The translations under genes and the position numbers were made by a program. Under the pieces are notes generated by a model that made no database searches, was not told where the DNA came from, and saw nothing but the letters and a program-made list of their open reading frames with translations. A DNA stretch of 64,000 nucleotides. Origin: Whalleya microplaca (Eukaryota > Ascomycota > Sordariomycetes > Xylariales > Xylariaceae). The number at the start of each line of letters is the position of its first letter. Position 1 is the stretch's first letter. Positions 24,134 to 34,948 of this stretch are shown piece after piece. Where the stretch lies: positions 186,001 to 250,000 of the forward strand of contig MU385765.1 in NCBI GenBank assembly GCA_022497155.1, given 5' to 3'.

Positions 24134-26145
24134 TCAGAGAGTATATCTGAACCACGAAGCATCATCGGCAAGTTCCTTCTCCAACAACTTTTGCTCCTCC
24201 GTCAACTCCCGAGGCCCCATTTCTCTCATGATGCTGTCGCGTCGAGCGTTCTCCCTGCGGCACCAGGTCGTCATGAACAGAGTCAGGAAGAAAGCCATCC
24301 TATATGAATGTTAATATACTTGCAGTGACTGGCGATATCTGAGAACTAACCCAATGAATCCGATCAAGATACTGTGGCCCGTAATGTAGCGAGGACCATC
24401 CCTCGTCAAGTACACATACGAAGCTATGATCCCGCCACAGTTGCCTCCCATTACTTGCATTGCAAGCCCCGTACCGCGCTTCAGATTCCCTCCGATGTTA
24501 CTGCCGTTCCAGGCTAAGCCCAGCGGAATTTGTGGGTAGATCCCTATCTCTAGCATTAGCACATCTCCTCCCGCTCGCATAAGTTTGCTCACTCACCAAT
24601 TGCAGCAAACACGGTACCAGTATACTGAACAGTAGGACTGTCACTGCCGGCCAGTAGAGCAAACCCTAATATCGCAACGAGTTGGGAGCCCAGAAGGAAC
24701 GCTCCGCGCTGTCTGTATCGGTCGGCGAACCAACTGGCGGCGATGGTGAATATGCACGCGAAGACGTACGGCGGCACGCTCACTATACGCAAAGCGGGCT
24801 TAGCTAATGTCTTCTTCAAGAGGTCGTAGGAGCTTTGGATTCTACCTCGGATGTCTCGACTCCAAAGACATCCTAGGTAGGCAAACGTGGCACTCTAGAT
24901 AGACTAAATCGAAAAGGAATGAATTCCGAGATACGTACTGAGCTGCGCATTGTTGGCTGAGTATCCCATGTTCTTGATGATAGTGGGCAGAAAGAGCGAG
25001 AATGAGTACACCGGACAAAACCCGGCCATGCAAATCAGCATGTGTATATAGATTTTCCAGTCCGCGATTGCCTGCCAGACATAGTTGACATTGAAGTCGT
25101 TAGATAGATGCCCATTGTCTATAGCAAGGCGCCTCTCGACTTCATGACGTTCGACTGGCGTCAGGAACGTGGCACTACAGAGTGTGGATACATGCGTCAG
25201 TCGGCACACTCACTTTACTTGCTAAAGAACCCCCTGAACAGTGGAGTTGGCTCACCTCGAGGGGCCATCGTAGATGGCCCAGTACGCCGAGAATGACACG
25301 AGGATGCTCAGGAGGCCTTCGAGGACGAAGATCCAAGACCAAGCCGACAACCCACCTACGCCGTTCATCTCGGCGATTCCACGCGCGAGAATCCCCCCGA
25401 ACGCGCCCGCAAGCGTGGCGGCCGAGAAGAACAGGGCCATGCGGAAGCCGCACTCGTGGGGCCTGTACCAGTTCATGATGTAGTAGTTGACGCCTGGGAA
25501 TAAACCACCTTCAAAGAGGCCGAGGAAGACGCGGGCCGCCATCAGCCCTTGGTAGTTCTTTACGAAGCCTTGTCCAATCATGCACGCAGACCAGCAGACC
25601 ATGATGAATGTTATCCAGATCGACGGCCGCATACGCTGTAGGGAAACGGCCAGTATCAGCCATTCATTTGTCTTACACAAGGGATACATTGGATTTAAAG
25701 GGTCTCGGCATCAGGGAGTTTGATGCTGTTAGAATAGAGCCTCGGGATACTGTACCAACCTTCATCATCATGTTGCTGGGGATCTCGGCCGAGATATAGA
25801 AAGGAAAGAGAATGGCAAGACAGTCATTGTACTGAAGACCAGTGAGGCCGAGGTCCTGCTCTAAATTATCCAGACGGGCATTTCCAATGTTGGTGCGGTC
25901 CAGGAAACAAAGTCTGGCGACAGGTTAGCTGGGAAGCATAAATGACATCATGTTCCTATGCGGCCAACTGACAAATATATGAGACTCATAAAGGGGATAA
26001 GATGCCAATCGAGTTTCCTCAACAGGTGCCCAGTCATCTTGGCATCGAATTCTTGAGCTTCCATGGTAGATCCAGATGGGGTCTCACCCTCGACCTCCTT
26101 GTTTACAACCGCCCCGTTGGCGATGGGTGGCTTGGTCTCCTCCAT
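24134..26145 (-). CDS. MFS transporter, Dal5/allantoate-permease (anion:cation symporter) family
   Basis: A plasma-membrane proton-coupled permease of the Dal5-like branch, which takes up small organic anions such as allantoate, ureidosuccinate, nicotinate or related vitamins. The substrate cannot be read from sequence. Seven exons on the minus strand (26145-25973, 25913-25760, 25635-25256, 25174-24939, 24782-24597, 24543-24351, 24299-24134) join to 1488 nt, or 495 aa. Family marks include LDWHLIPFM, then LCFLDRTNIGNARLDNLEQDL, SWSACMIGQGF-like text and RVFLGLFEGGLFPGVNYY. The loop after TM6 has PVERHEVERRL, and late motifs are SVPPYVFACI and GIYPQIPLGLAWNGSNIGG. Both termini are hydrophilic, and about twelve membrane segments are expected. 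All six introns keep frame and have GT-AG ends, and the protein looks intact. Intron 4 (24783-24938) is the longest, at 156 nt. Confidence 0.93.
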
Positions 26146-28433
26146 TGCTTCGAGAGCCGGCCTGTCGAAGATTGGGATAGAAACTCCCGTAGAATAGAAT
26201 AGGATAGGAAAATGAAGTTGCTGGGATTAAGAAGTGAGAGTTTTCCAAAGTCCAGGAATGATTACATCGTTCACAGGAAGTTATCTTATCTTTACCCCCT
26301 TTCTAATATTAGACACGGGACTGCATATTGCTCCCTGGCTTGACCTTGATCACATATCTAGCTTGTTTCGGACATAGACTTTATATGGTAGGACGAACAT
26401 GACCAGCAGTCCGTAAAGGTAGGTCAGCGATCTACGTGGACACTAGGATCTCAAACTTACTCAGACGGGTGAGTATAGATCCACGTATATCCCGTCAGTA
26501 ACACTCTGGTTATTGTATCTTCCTTTCAGTCTTCACACTAATAACTCATGTCTCTTCTTGCTTGCCTCGTCAAGTGTCAGATACATGAGATCGGAATCTG
26601 TATATTTAGGTACCAATGGAGTGGATAGTGTGTGTCATGCCCATGAGACAAGAGAGGTAACACAGCATCCTGACCACACCAATCACCTTCCCACCCAGTA
26701 CCATCATGCATATCATTGTTTTCGCGGCGCAGCTTTACTCCACAACTTGTTGGAACCATGGATACCTAAGAAGCGAAGTTTGTCTAAGCTGCCGTTCTTT
26801 TCGTTGAGGTGGCGCGTCTGCAGATACTTGCGTGTCATGTTTGGTAATACTCCGTGACCCAGATCGTGTTAGGGACTGGGACTGGTAAAGGTTGTACATA
26901 CAAATGTATGATATCTGGTCTCTTATTGGGTCTCATTATATTTAGAAAGGAAAAGAAAACATACACCGACTCATGACCCTTGAGCAGCAGATTCAAGTGA
27001 CAGCTAGTGAAGCATATTATTCTAAGTTTCCCGTACTAGGCCGAACGTTATCGATACTGACTCAAATATCGTTGCTCTAGGGTCTGTCCGACTTTTGTTC
27101 ACAGATATAAAGGTGCCAAGAGCCCCAAACTCTATCGAAAAGGTGTAGGGACCTCGCCTCTCTCAATGACTACTAAGTTGCACCACTCATTAAGTGATTC
27201 ATCGAACATTGGGACACGAACTTGACACCAGCTTATTATGGCCAGTGCTGTTAGAACTCTTAAGTCTGCAAATTGAACGCACCATCTGCCCTCATGTAAA
27301 CTTTGCCATGCCCTACCTTGCTAAAACGAATGCTGCTAGCCACCTTGCCACACGACACCTATTATTACCATGACTCTAATGGTATCTGTTTGGCTGATGG
27401 TCTGGATCGATAGCCAAACTCCATGGATAGCTGAGATGTTCGGAGAAAGCACCCTACTTATCTACTTGGTTTTCGAATACTAACATACATCGAGCAACGA
27501 TGCAAGGAGATAACCTAAATGCTACCGTAATATTACGACAGATCCTTATATACACCCTTCCATTCAACACTCATAGCGTATCTACATAGAGCACTGGTGA
27601 CCTTGAAAGTTTGTCCCTCTAGAACCGGGTATATACTTACGCCTGAGTCACGGTACTTTATAGGGTTATAAACCACTAGGCTATACAAGTACGTTTGTAA
27701 ACAGGTAATTTACTCTTGTAGCATAAGCAATCTCGGATGATGACTGGAAAATGCAAACCAGACAGCTGATTGCCTTGCTCGAGACTAGATCTCCTCGCGA
27801 CCAAAAGTACACCTACATCCTTTAGGGCGAAGGAGAGGTAAGAGTTACCAAGAGAAGGAGGGCATGTATAAGACTAAGAAGTTAAATGTCCATATCAAAA
27901 CCTGCTTGACCATAATGACGCCCAATGGTGAACATAGACGGTTATCTCATAGCACAGTTTAAGGCCAGTGGGACCACACGACTGACTGCAGTAGCTAGCT
28001 GGGTAAGCTTGCTGCTATGTTCAAGATGAATCTGTTAGATATTCGGGGCAAGGACATACATATAGGTTCATAGCGGGTATTGAAGATTGATCATGAGAGC
28101 ACACATAGTTGCCCGCATAGAGCTGTTGAGTTGGTGTAGGTAATCACTACCTAGGCCTGTTACATAGGTACTCCGTAGTCAGTCAGAACCTTAGTGAAGC
28201 TAGGGCCTCATTTAGCTGTCCTTGGCAGCTGGCATGCAATGTGGCAGCTGCAATGACGCCTGCTTACCTGCCAGCCCTGCGAGAGATTGTGCACAGATCA
28301 CACCATAATTTGAACGCCACACACCGCCACATAGTGGACCTCCACACACCTACCTACTTCGGATAAGTGTGTCCGCGATAACAACAATCCGTGATAACGA
28401 TAATCCGCGATAACGATAATCCACCTGGGCACC
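26146..28433. other. 2.3-kb gene-free interval between MFS and Taf14 genes
   Basis: The interval is transcribed away from on both sides, so it holds both promoters. It is AT-rich with no domain-bearing frame. A CCTAGG (28150) and a TACTCCGTA (28169) lie 19 bp apart, and a 16-bp GATA-bearing array occupies 28373-28420 immediately before the first in-frame ATG of the Taf14 gene. Confidence 0.6.
28373..28420. repeat. 16-bp tandem repeat with GATAA cores, 3 copies
   Basis: Three near-identical units of ccgcgataacgataat (copy 1 has aacaat, copy 2 has ccgtg) end 13 bp before the ATG at 28434. Together they carry five gataa/cgataa cores. A regulatory role is possible: GATA factors such as the nitrogen regulators bind GATA cores. 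This is inference only. Confidence 0.85.
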
Positions 28434-28592
28434 ATGGATAAGCAAAAGCAGCCGAAGAATCCCCAGGGCCAAGGTGAGGTTGCTATTGCCCCTGCTGATG
28501 CAACTACTTCTACGGGCCCTGCAACCACTGGTAACAAACGAAACCGCAAGAAAAGAATACCTGGATTAATCCTCTGCAAAGGAGCCTCCAAG

Positions 28593-29666
28593 ATGCAGAT
28601 CGAGGTACTCTCAGTCTCATTGATTTCTATTCACAATTTATAGCCGGATCTACCCCAGGTCCCTCAACCAATTCCATCACAAGCCCTTCCTTCATCTACT
28701 TGATCATCGTGGTGAGAGAATGCTGACAACATGGTGATATTCCAGCGCAAGGTCAAGCTCGTCACCGAGCAGCACAACATGTAAGTCGCAACGCGATTGA
28801 GTCGCAGCCGTTGGACTTCCGCCCTCGGTAGACCCCGACATCTACTCTAGACTGGCTGAGTCGCGTCGGATACTAATATGATACGCGTCATTAGCCCGAA
28901 GGAGTCGCCTATGCCCGACTTCCCCATGAAGGAATGGAGTGTCAAGATCTACCTTCTTGACCAGGCCGGCAACGAGCACCCGGCCAACTGCTTCACCAAG
29001 GTTCAATACAACCTACACCCTTCCTTCGAGAACCCTCATCAGGGTAAGCACCTTCGGGTTGAGTCGCGCGCTTGGATGATCTCGGGTGCTGACCGTAGTA
29101 TAGTTTTCACCGAGCCTCCCTTTCTCTGCAAGAATGAGGGATGGGGTGAGTTCGAGATGTCGATCGACCTGTACACCACAGAGAAGGGTGGCAAGACGTC
29201 TATCTTCCACGACCTGAACTTCCAGTCTCCGTCCTACGAGGTCGAGCAATCGGTCACCTTCAAGAATCCATCTCAGGCTCTGTCCCAACTCCTTCGCGAG
29301 ACCGGCCCCATCCCCAATGAGGACGAGACGAAGTCCGCGGCCAAGTCACGCAAGACCAACGACTCGAAGAAGAGAAAGGCACCGGTCGATTTTGAGAAGA
29401 TGGGCGATGCGCTTGGCAAGCTCAACGAGGATGATCTCCTCCACGTCATCCAGATGATTCACGACCACAAGACCGATGATACCTACACTAAGAACGACAT
29501 CGAGGCGGGCGAGTTCACGGTCGACTTGTTCACGTTGCCGGAGTCGCTGGCTAAGATGATCTGGGACTTCCTGGTAAGCAGCCGAAGCGACCACATCATG
29601 TCCTGTCTTGTACCGAGTTTACGTAGCTAATGCGGGATGCAGGTGGATCTTAAGATGGTCTACTAG
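28593..29666 (+). CDS. TAF14: YEATS-domain protein Taf14/Tfg3 (TFIID, TFIIF and chromatin-remodeller subunit)
   Basis: Taf14 reads acylated histone H3 lysines through its YEATS domain and bridges TFIID, TFIIF, SWI/SNF, INO80 and NuA3 through its C-terminal ET domain, in the nucleus. Four exons (28593-28604, 28746-28780, 28895-29573, 29643-29666) join to 750 nt, or 249 aa, the family length. The opening reads MQIE-RKVKLVTEQHNIP, then PMKEWSVKIYLLDQAG and KVQYNLHPSF; KNEGWGEFEMSIDLYTTEK completes the YEATS fold, with the aromatic cage W in GWGEF. After a Lys-rich linker, the ET domain spans about 180-245 (DDLLHVIQMIHDHK, EAGEFTVDLFTLPESLAKMIW), ending DFLVDLKMVY. The frame stays open upstream to an ATG at 28434, which would add 53 basic residues (302 aa). 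I prefer the short form because family members start near RKVK. Confidence 0.9.
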
Positions 29667-31599
29667 GTGATGACTGAGGATGCGACGTGTACATGAAACA
29701 GGGTTCTGAGGTTCATTTCAGGGATCGCGTTGTATTCTACAGCATTTGCATTGGCGTTCATCGGACCGGACAGGAGTACCTCGACCGTCGAGGTTGACTA
29801 ATGAGCTTAGGCATTGGTTGGCAGGTGGCAACGGTGACACGTTGGCGTATGGTTTCTCTACGCTTGATCCATCGCGATAGATACCCTGCAGATACATAGT
29901 TTCTAGTCAAGTGATTATATTTCCACAAGCATTGACGGGGCGCGCATGGTGGTAGAAGTGAGCGGTGAGGAGCCGTGTATTATTTACCTAACCTAGGTGA
30001 CTACGCAGTATGTACCGGGGAAAGCATGACATGACAGGTGACTCGGCGAGAGGTGTGTTGCCGAGAAGAGGCTGGTTCTTGCATGCAATGGGAATCCTAG
30101 ACTGGGGGAGACCTCAGTGATCGGATTGGATTGGATCGGACCGGATTGGCCTATGACCGAGAACTTTTACCTTGCCAACTCGCCTCGTGGGCAGCCCAGC
30201 TGAATATGACATCACAAGCAAGGTGACATGAACCTCAGGTGACCAAGCCACAGAGCAATAGGGCCGTAACCAGGCAGGCTATGTATGTACTGGAGACGGA
30301 GCACGGAGGGTTGTAAGTCAGGTAGGTATGTACATGACCATACGCGACGGTGAACAAATCCGAACAAGGTGAAGGCATGTATGGTACCTAGGTGTACGGA
30401 GGCGGAGGCAGAGGCTGGGCAGCGTTGACTATTCCGTACCACGAACTGGAAGTCATCCATCATATCTGATACATACATATCTCCTGATAAGATCCATACA
30501 TATGACCTAGGCTAGGTGGTGGCACAGCAATGGAGGATGGAAGCTCCGGCTTGTGTGTAGAGGTGCGTACATGTATATACTATACATACCTACTTAACTT
30601 AGCTGCCTAGTTAGTACCGTAGTCGGCAGGTACCTACATACCATGGATGTACCTAGCGGATGCTTCGATGAGGGGCACTTGGAAGTTTTAAAGACCAGCC
30701 AGACTGTAGACATTACATATACAATCCTAACAGTCTTCAACCTCTTTTCCTGACCTACCCGAACCTACATATCCTAGTGGACAGTGAACCAACCTACTTA
30801 TCTACATATTCTATCTGCTATAGGCAGCAGGAGAGGGTAGATGAATGAAGGTGAAACATACTGGCATTGCAGCCGAAGGAAAGATAGAAGGAAAGATATC
30901 TCGAAATCTGATATATCTCTTTTCACTCGGTCACTCGATCCGATCCGCTCGCAACATAATTACCCCGGCAATTGATTACGGTCTCCATTGGGCCAGTTGC
31001 TTAGTTGTGCCGTTGTCATTGGACGCTCCATACATACTACGACAAGTTGAACCGCAAAGAGTCCACCGTCTTATCATTCGTGCAAATTGCATACCTAATT
31101 CGAAGGATATGAACGAAAAAAGCGATTGAGCGATTCTACTGTCTAAGGAACTCCACCGGGTACTTATGCAAGTACATATGTATGTACCGCAGTACATACG
31201 TTGACCCCGCAATTAGCGCCGAAGCCCGCCCAGCCCGCCTTGCAGCAGCAGCCAGCAGCCCTGGGGTCCCGACAGCTTATGCGTACTGTATGTATGTATG
31301 TATGTATGTATCTATGTATGTATGTACATACCTACTGCGTTAGGTAGAGGTTGACAGCGAACTCCTTCCCCAAGTTCCAAGTTCCAAGTCCCAAGTTCCA
31401 ATTGATGATAGTTCAATTTCGTCCCACTTCGCTCATCCATTTCCCTTTTGCGGTCCCCTCATATAGTTCCCCGTCCCTTTCCCCGTCCCGTCCCTCTGTC
31501 CCCAGTTGTCCCTTCGAATTCCGTCTTAAGCCGAGCAAACGATCGAATGCTTTTGCCTCCATCTATAGATTATTATGCCTGAGCGCATCACATTCCAAC
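29667..31599. other. 1.9-kb intergenic interval
   Basis: No gene is supported. It contains three CCTAGG copies (29992, 30387, 30506), many tacctac monomers around 30570-30650, a TGTA tetranucleotide array (31287-31330) and a short aagttcc array at about 31374-31402. The last 250 bp are CT-rich and form the presumed leader of the Zn2Cys6 gene. That gene's frame stays open upstream to about 31351, but the first ATG giving a typical N-terminus is at 31600. Confidence 0.55.
31287..31330. repeat. TGTA tetranucleotide microsatellite
   Basis: About ten tgta/tatg units with one tatc interruption, roughly 270 bp upstream of the Zn2Cys6 regulator start. Confidence 0.9.
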
Positions 31600-32316
31600 A
31601 TGTCTTCTGCCCTCCCGCAGCACTCTCCCTCCTCCCTCCCCGCCAACCAGCAGCAACCCCAATCTCACCCTCACCCTCACCCTCACTCTCACACTCACTC
31701 CTCTCACACTCACTCTCACTCTCATTCTCATTCGCAATCCCAATCCCAAACTGAGCCCCAGTCCCAGTCCCAGTCCCAGTCCCAGTCCCAGTCCCAGGGT
31801 CAACATCCCCAGCACAAGCGAGTCTACCAGGCCTGCATCCCGTGTCGGAGGAGAAAGGTGCGCTGCGACCTCGGGAGCGTTGACAACCCTCACGACCCCC
31901 CTTGTGTACGATGTCGTCGCGAGAGCAAGGAGTGTTATTTCAGTGCTACGCGACGCAAGCGCAAGAACGAGGAGGCTGATGAGAACGACGACGATTACAC
32001 CATCCGTAACGCCCGGAAGCGACCCCAGCCCGACGAAACACCTCCCCTTTCGCTCGACAGGAGGTTCTACAATGTCGTGCCGCTGACCCCGACTGCTTCC
32101 ACCGCCAGGACCCAGCCCTTAAGACCGCCTCATGCCGACCGCGACGATGCCAGGAAGAGCAGCAGGGGCACTAGTTATACCGAGGTCGGTGAGGACTCCA
32201 ACGCTCAGCTTGAGAATCTCGAAGCTCAGAGCGTCATGAGAAAGGAAGTCTACGGGCCACACGACGCCCTTGACCTGCTGTACAAGGCTGCTACCGACAA
32301 GTATGGTCCCCGTTAG

Positions 32317-32350
<34 letters not shown>

Positions 32351-34948
32351 CTGTTGTTGTTGTTGTTGAAGGTTTGATTGCTTACGTATGACTAGTCCGC
32401 ACGAACTGCATAGACGTCATGAGAGCACTAGCTCCGCCGTTCAGCCATCGTCCGTCTCCGTTCCGGGTCGCAAGACTCCACGAGATCAGAGCTCGACCAT
32501 CAACGGCCACCCCACTGCTCATATGAGTTCAAAGTCTGCAGACCCCATCGATCCGCTCCTACAATCCTCAGCAAAGAGCGATGATGTCAGCGACACCGAG
32601 CAACGGCTCAATGTCGAAAACGAAGACGGGTATCAAGGCGCCCTCAAAGCTTGGTCGAGGTTCAGATTCGTCAGGGCTGGATGGTTTACCAAAGAGGAAG
32701 CCATTAAGTATATCGTATAGTACGTCCATCCGGTCACTACCGCTTTGGACTGCCACTAATTCGTTATCAAGCTACTACGAGTACTTGTCCCCTATGACTC
32801 CTATCTCGCCGCCAACATTTCGCAGCCCGTCGTCGCATCCCACCCTTCTGACCGAAGAACCGATACTCACCGTCACCCTACTAACCATCGCCTCCCGGTA
32901 CTACAGGATACGGTCTACAGGTGGCCATTGCCGATCGCACGCAATTCACGAAGAGCTGTGGAGATATCTTCGCAGGATGATTGAAAGGTGTCTCTGGGGC
33001 CAGGAAGCTTTTGGCGGTGGCTTCTGTGGGTCTGGTGCTGACGAGTCCCAGACTTCCAGCACTGCACCGTGGAGGGGTCTGCGGAAGGGGAGCCTCCGTA
33101 CCTTGGGTACGATCGAGTCGCTGATGATCTTGACCGAATGGCATCCTCGCGCGCTTCATTTCCCGCCCGATGAGGCCATTGACGAATTGATGCTTCCGTC
33201 TCGTGATGCGCATGATACCGATGGTGATGATGACGACAACCAACGCCCCGGCGGCAATGTGGGCGGCCGCAGGATTGAAAGCTGGCTTGAGCCTGCCTGG
33301 AGAAGCGATCGGATGTGTTGGATGTTGTTGAGCACTGCGCTGGGGCTTGCTTATGAATTAGGCGTCTTCGATGATATCGATGAGCTGCTTGCGACCAACG
33401 CCATCACGCGGCCGGAGTACGAAGATGAGGCTTACCGCCTCCGTGCGACCCGCATCAAGCGCCTGCTGCTGATCTACTTGACTCAGTTGGCAGGTCGTCT
33501 CGGGTGGACCAATATGGTCCCCGAGAGCATTCGGCAGACTGACCCTGCTCTATCTGGACGGCGTCCTGCTACGAACGAGGGCAACACGCCCGGCACGAGC
33601 CAATCGGTTTTGTCCAACACGTTTAGCTACGTGCCTAATGTTGAACTCGACGACCAAATTATACATTGCTGGGTGGGAGTGAGTAATGCTATGCATCTGG
33701 GCAATGAGAAACTGTTCCGGTCACGAAAGCATACCACAGAGATCATCCAGAGTGGAAACTACACGAAGGCGCTCCAGGAATTCCAGCCCATCCTAAGAAC
33801 TTGGTGGAGGGAGTTCCAGCGCTTCGACATGCCTGAGAATATCCGGCATATATTGACCATCGAATACGAGTACGTGCGAATATATGTCAACTCACTGGCG
33901 CTGCAGGCCGTTGTCGAGCGTTGCACGATCAATGCAGGGGCGAGTAACAATGCTGCTAATGGGGGCAATGCGTCCATCGGCAACCCACAACTTTCGCCTC
34001 AGACCCAAAACTACCTGGGCAATTTGCCTATTGGGCATCTTGGTGGATTTGGCCATGAGGATCAAGAATACGTTAAGGAGGTAGTGGATGGATGCAGAAA
34101 CCTTTTGCGTACGGTCGTCGAGGGTCTCCTGAAACAAGGTTACCTCAAACACGCTCCCGTGCGAACATACTTTAGGATCATAAGTGGTGCCATGTTTTTG
34201 CTCAAGACATTTGCGTTGGGTGCCCCTAAATCGGATGTCGAGGTGAGCATCAACCTGCTGGATAGCACCGTCGATGCACTACGGAATTGTGTTGTAGACG
34301 ATATCCATCTAGGCACGAGGTTCGGCGACCTGCTCGAATCTCTGACAACGCGCCTCCGAGACCGCTTCAAGTACGCGCCAGCCGGAGCTTCAGGCGAAGG
34401 CAAGAGTCCCCGTCCGAATGGCGATGCGAGTAAAGTTACTATGGCAAATAGGCATGTTCAGGTTAATGGCGTGGAGAATGGGTATCTGAGCCATGCAACT
34501 AAATTTCGAGAAGGATTGCAAATACCCGGTAGGTCGTCTTGTGGCCGTATCTTTGTAAGTCATGATATCGAGACTAACGTGCGCACTAGAGCGTTCATCT
34601 ACGCCATCTGGCAACGTCTCCGCAACACCTTTCGATTTGACCACAGGCAACTTCCCCTATCCAAATGGGTCTGCTTCTGTCTTCGGATCCTCTGCAACGG
34701 CGCCGGGCAGCACTGTCATGGACGCGCCAAACTTAGGCGATAATATGTTCGAGCCGAATACTGACTGGGCCTCCGACGACCAGATGTGGTATCTGCCACC
34801 GGGGCCCGGATTGTTTCAGAACATGGGTGAGAATTCTAACGTGACGATGACCGACCAGGGAGTCAACGTCGGAGGCGTAGACCTGCTAGAATTCATGGCC
34901 ATGGACCCACCTTCGTTTAATAATACGATGGACGGCTCGGGGTATTAG
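31600..34948 (+). CDS. Zn(II)2Cys6 transcription factor, Aro80-like layout
   Basis: A fungal binuclear zinc-cluster regulator expected to act in the nucleus. Four exons (31600-32300, 32396-32719, 32772-34528, 34590-34948) join to 3141 nt, or 1046 aa. Residues 23-66 are low complexity: His-Pro and His-Ser repeats, then Ser-Gln repeats. The zinc cluster is at 79-112 with six cysteines (C79, C82, C89, C102, C105, C112) in CX2CX6CX12CX2CX6C spacing, followed by a basic stretch (RRKRK). The middle homology region begins with [20 protein letters not shown] and [21 protein letters not shown], which recalls the Aro80 branch (aromatic amino-acid catabolism regulators); that assignment is tentative. 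The C-terminus is acidic and Asn/Gly-rich, as in activation domains. Intron 1 contains a CTG/TTG run. All junctions keep frame. Without splicing of intron 1 the protein would stop at 32314-32316. Confidence 0.92.
32318..32368. repeat. CTG/TTG trinucleotide run in intron 1 of the Zn2Cys6 gene
   Basis: About ten ctg units are followed by about five ttg units. The run starts 18 nt after the splice donor at 32301 and ends 27 nt before the acceptor, filling most of this 95-nt intron. Length changes here would alter intron size without touching the protein. Confidence 0.9.
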
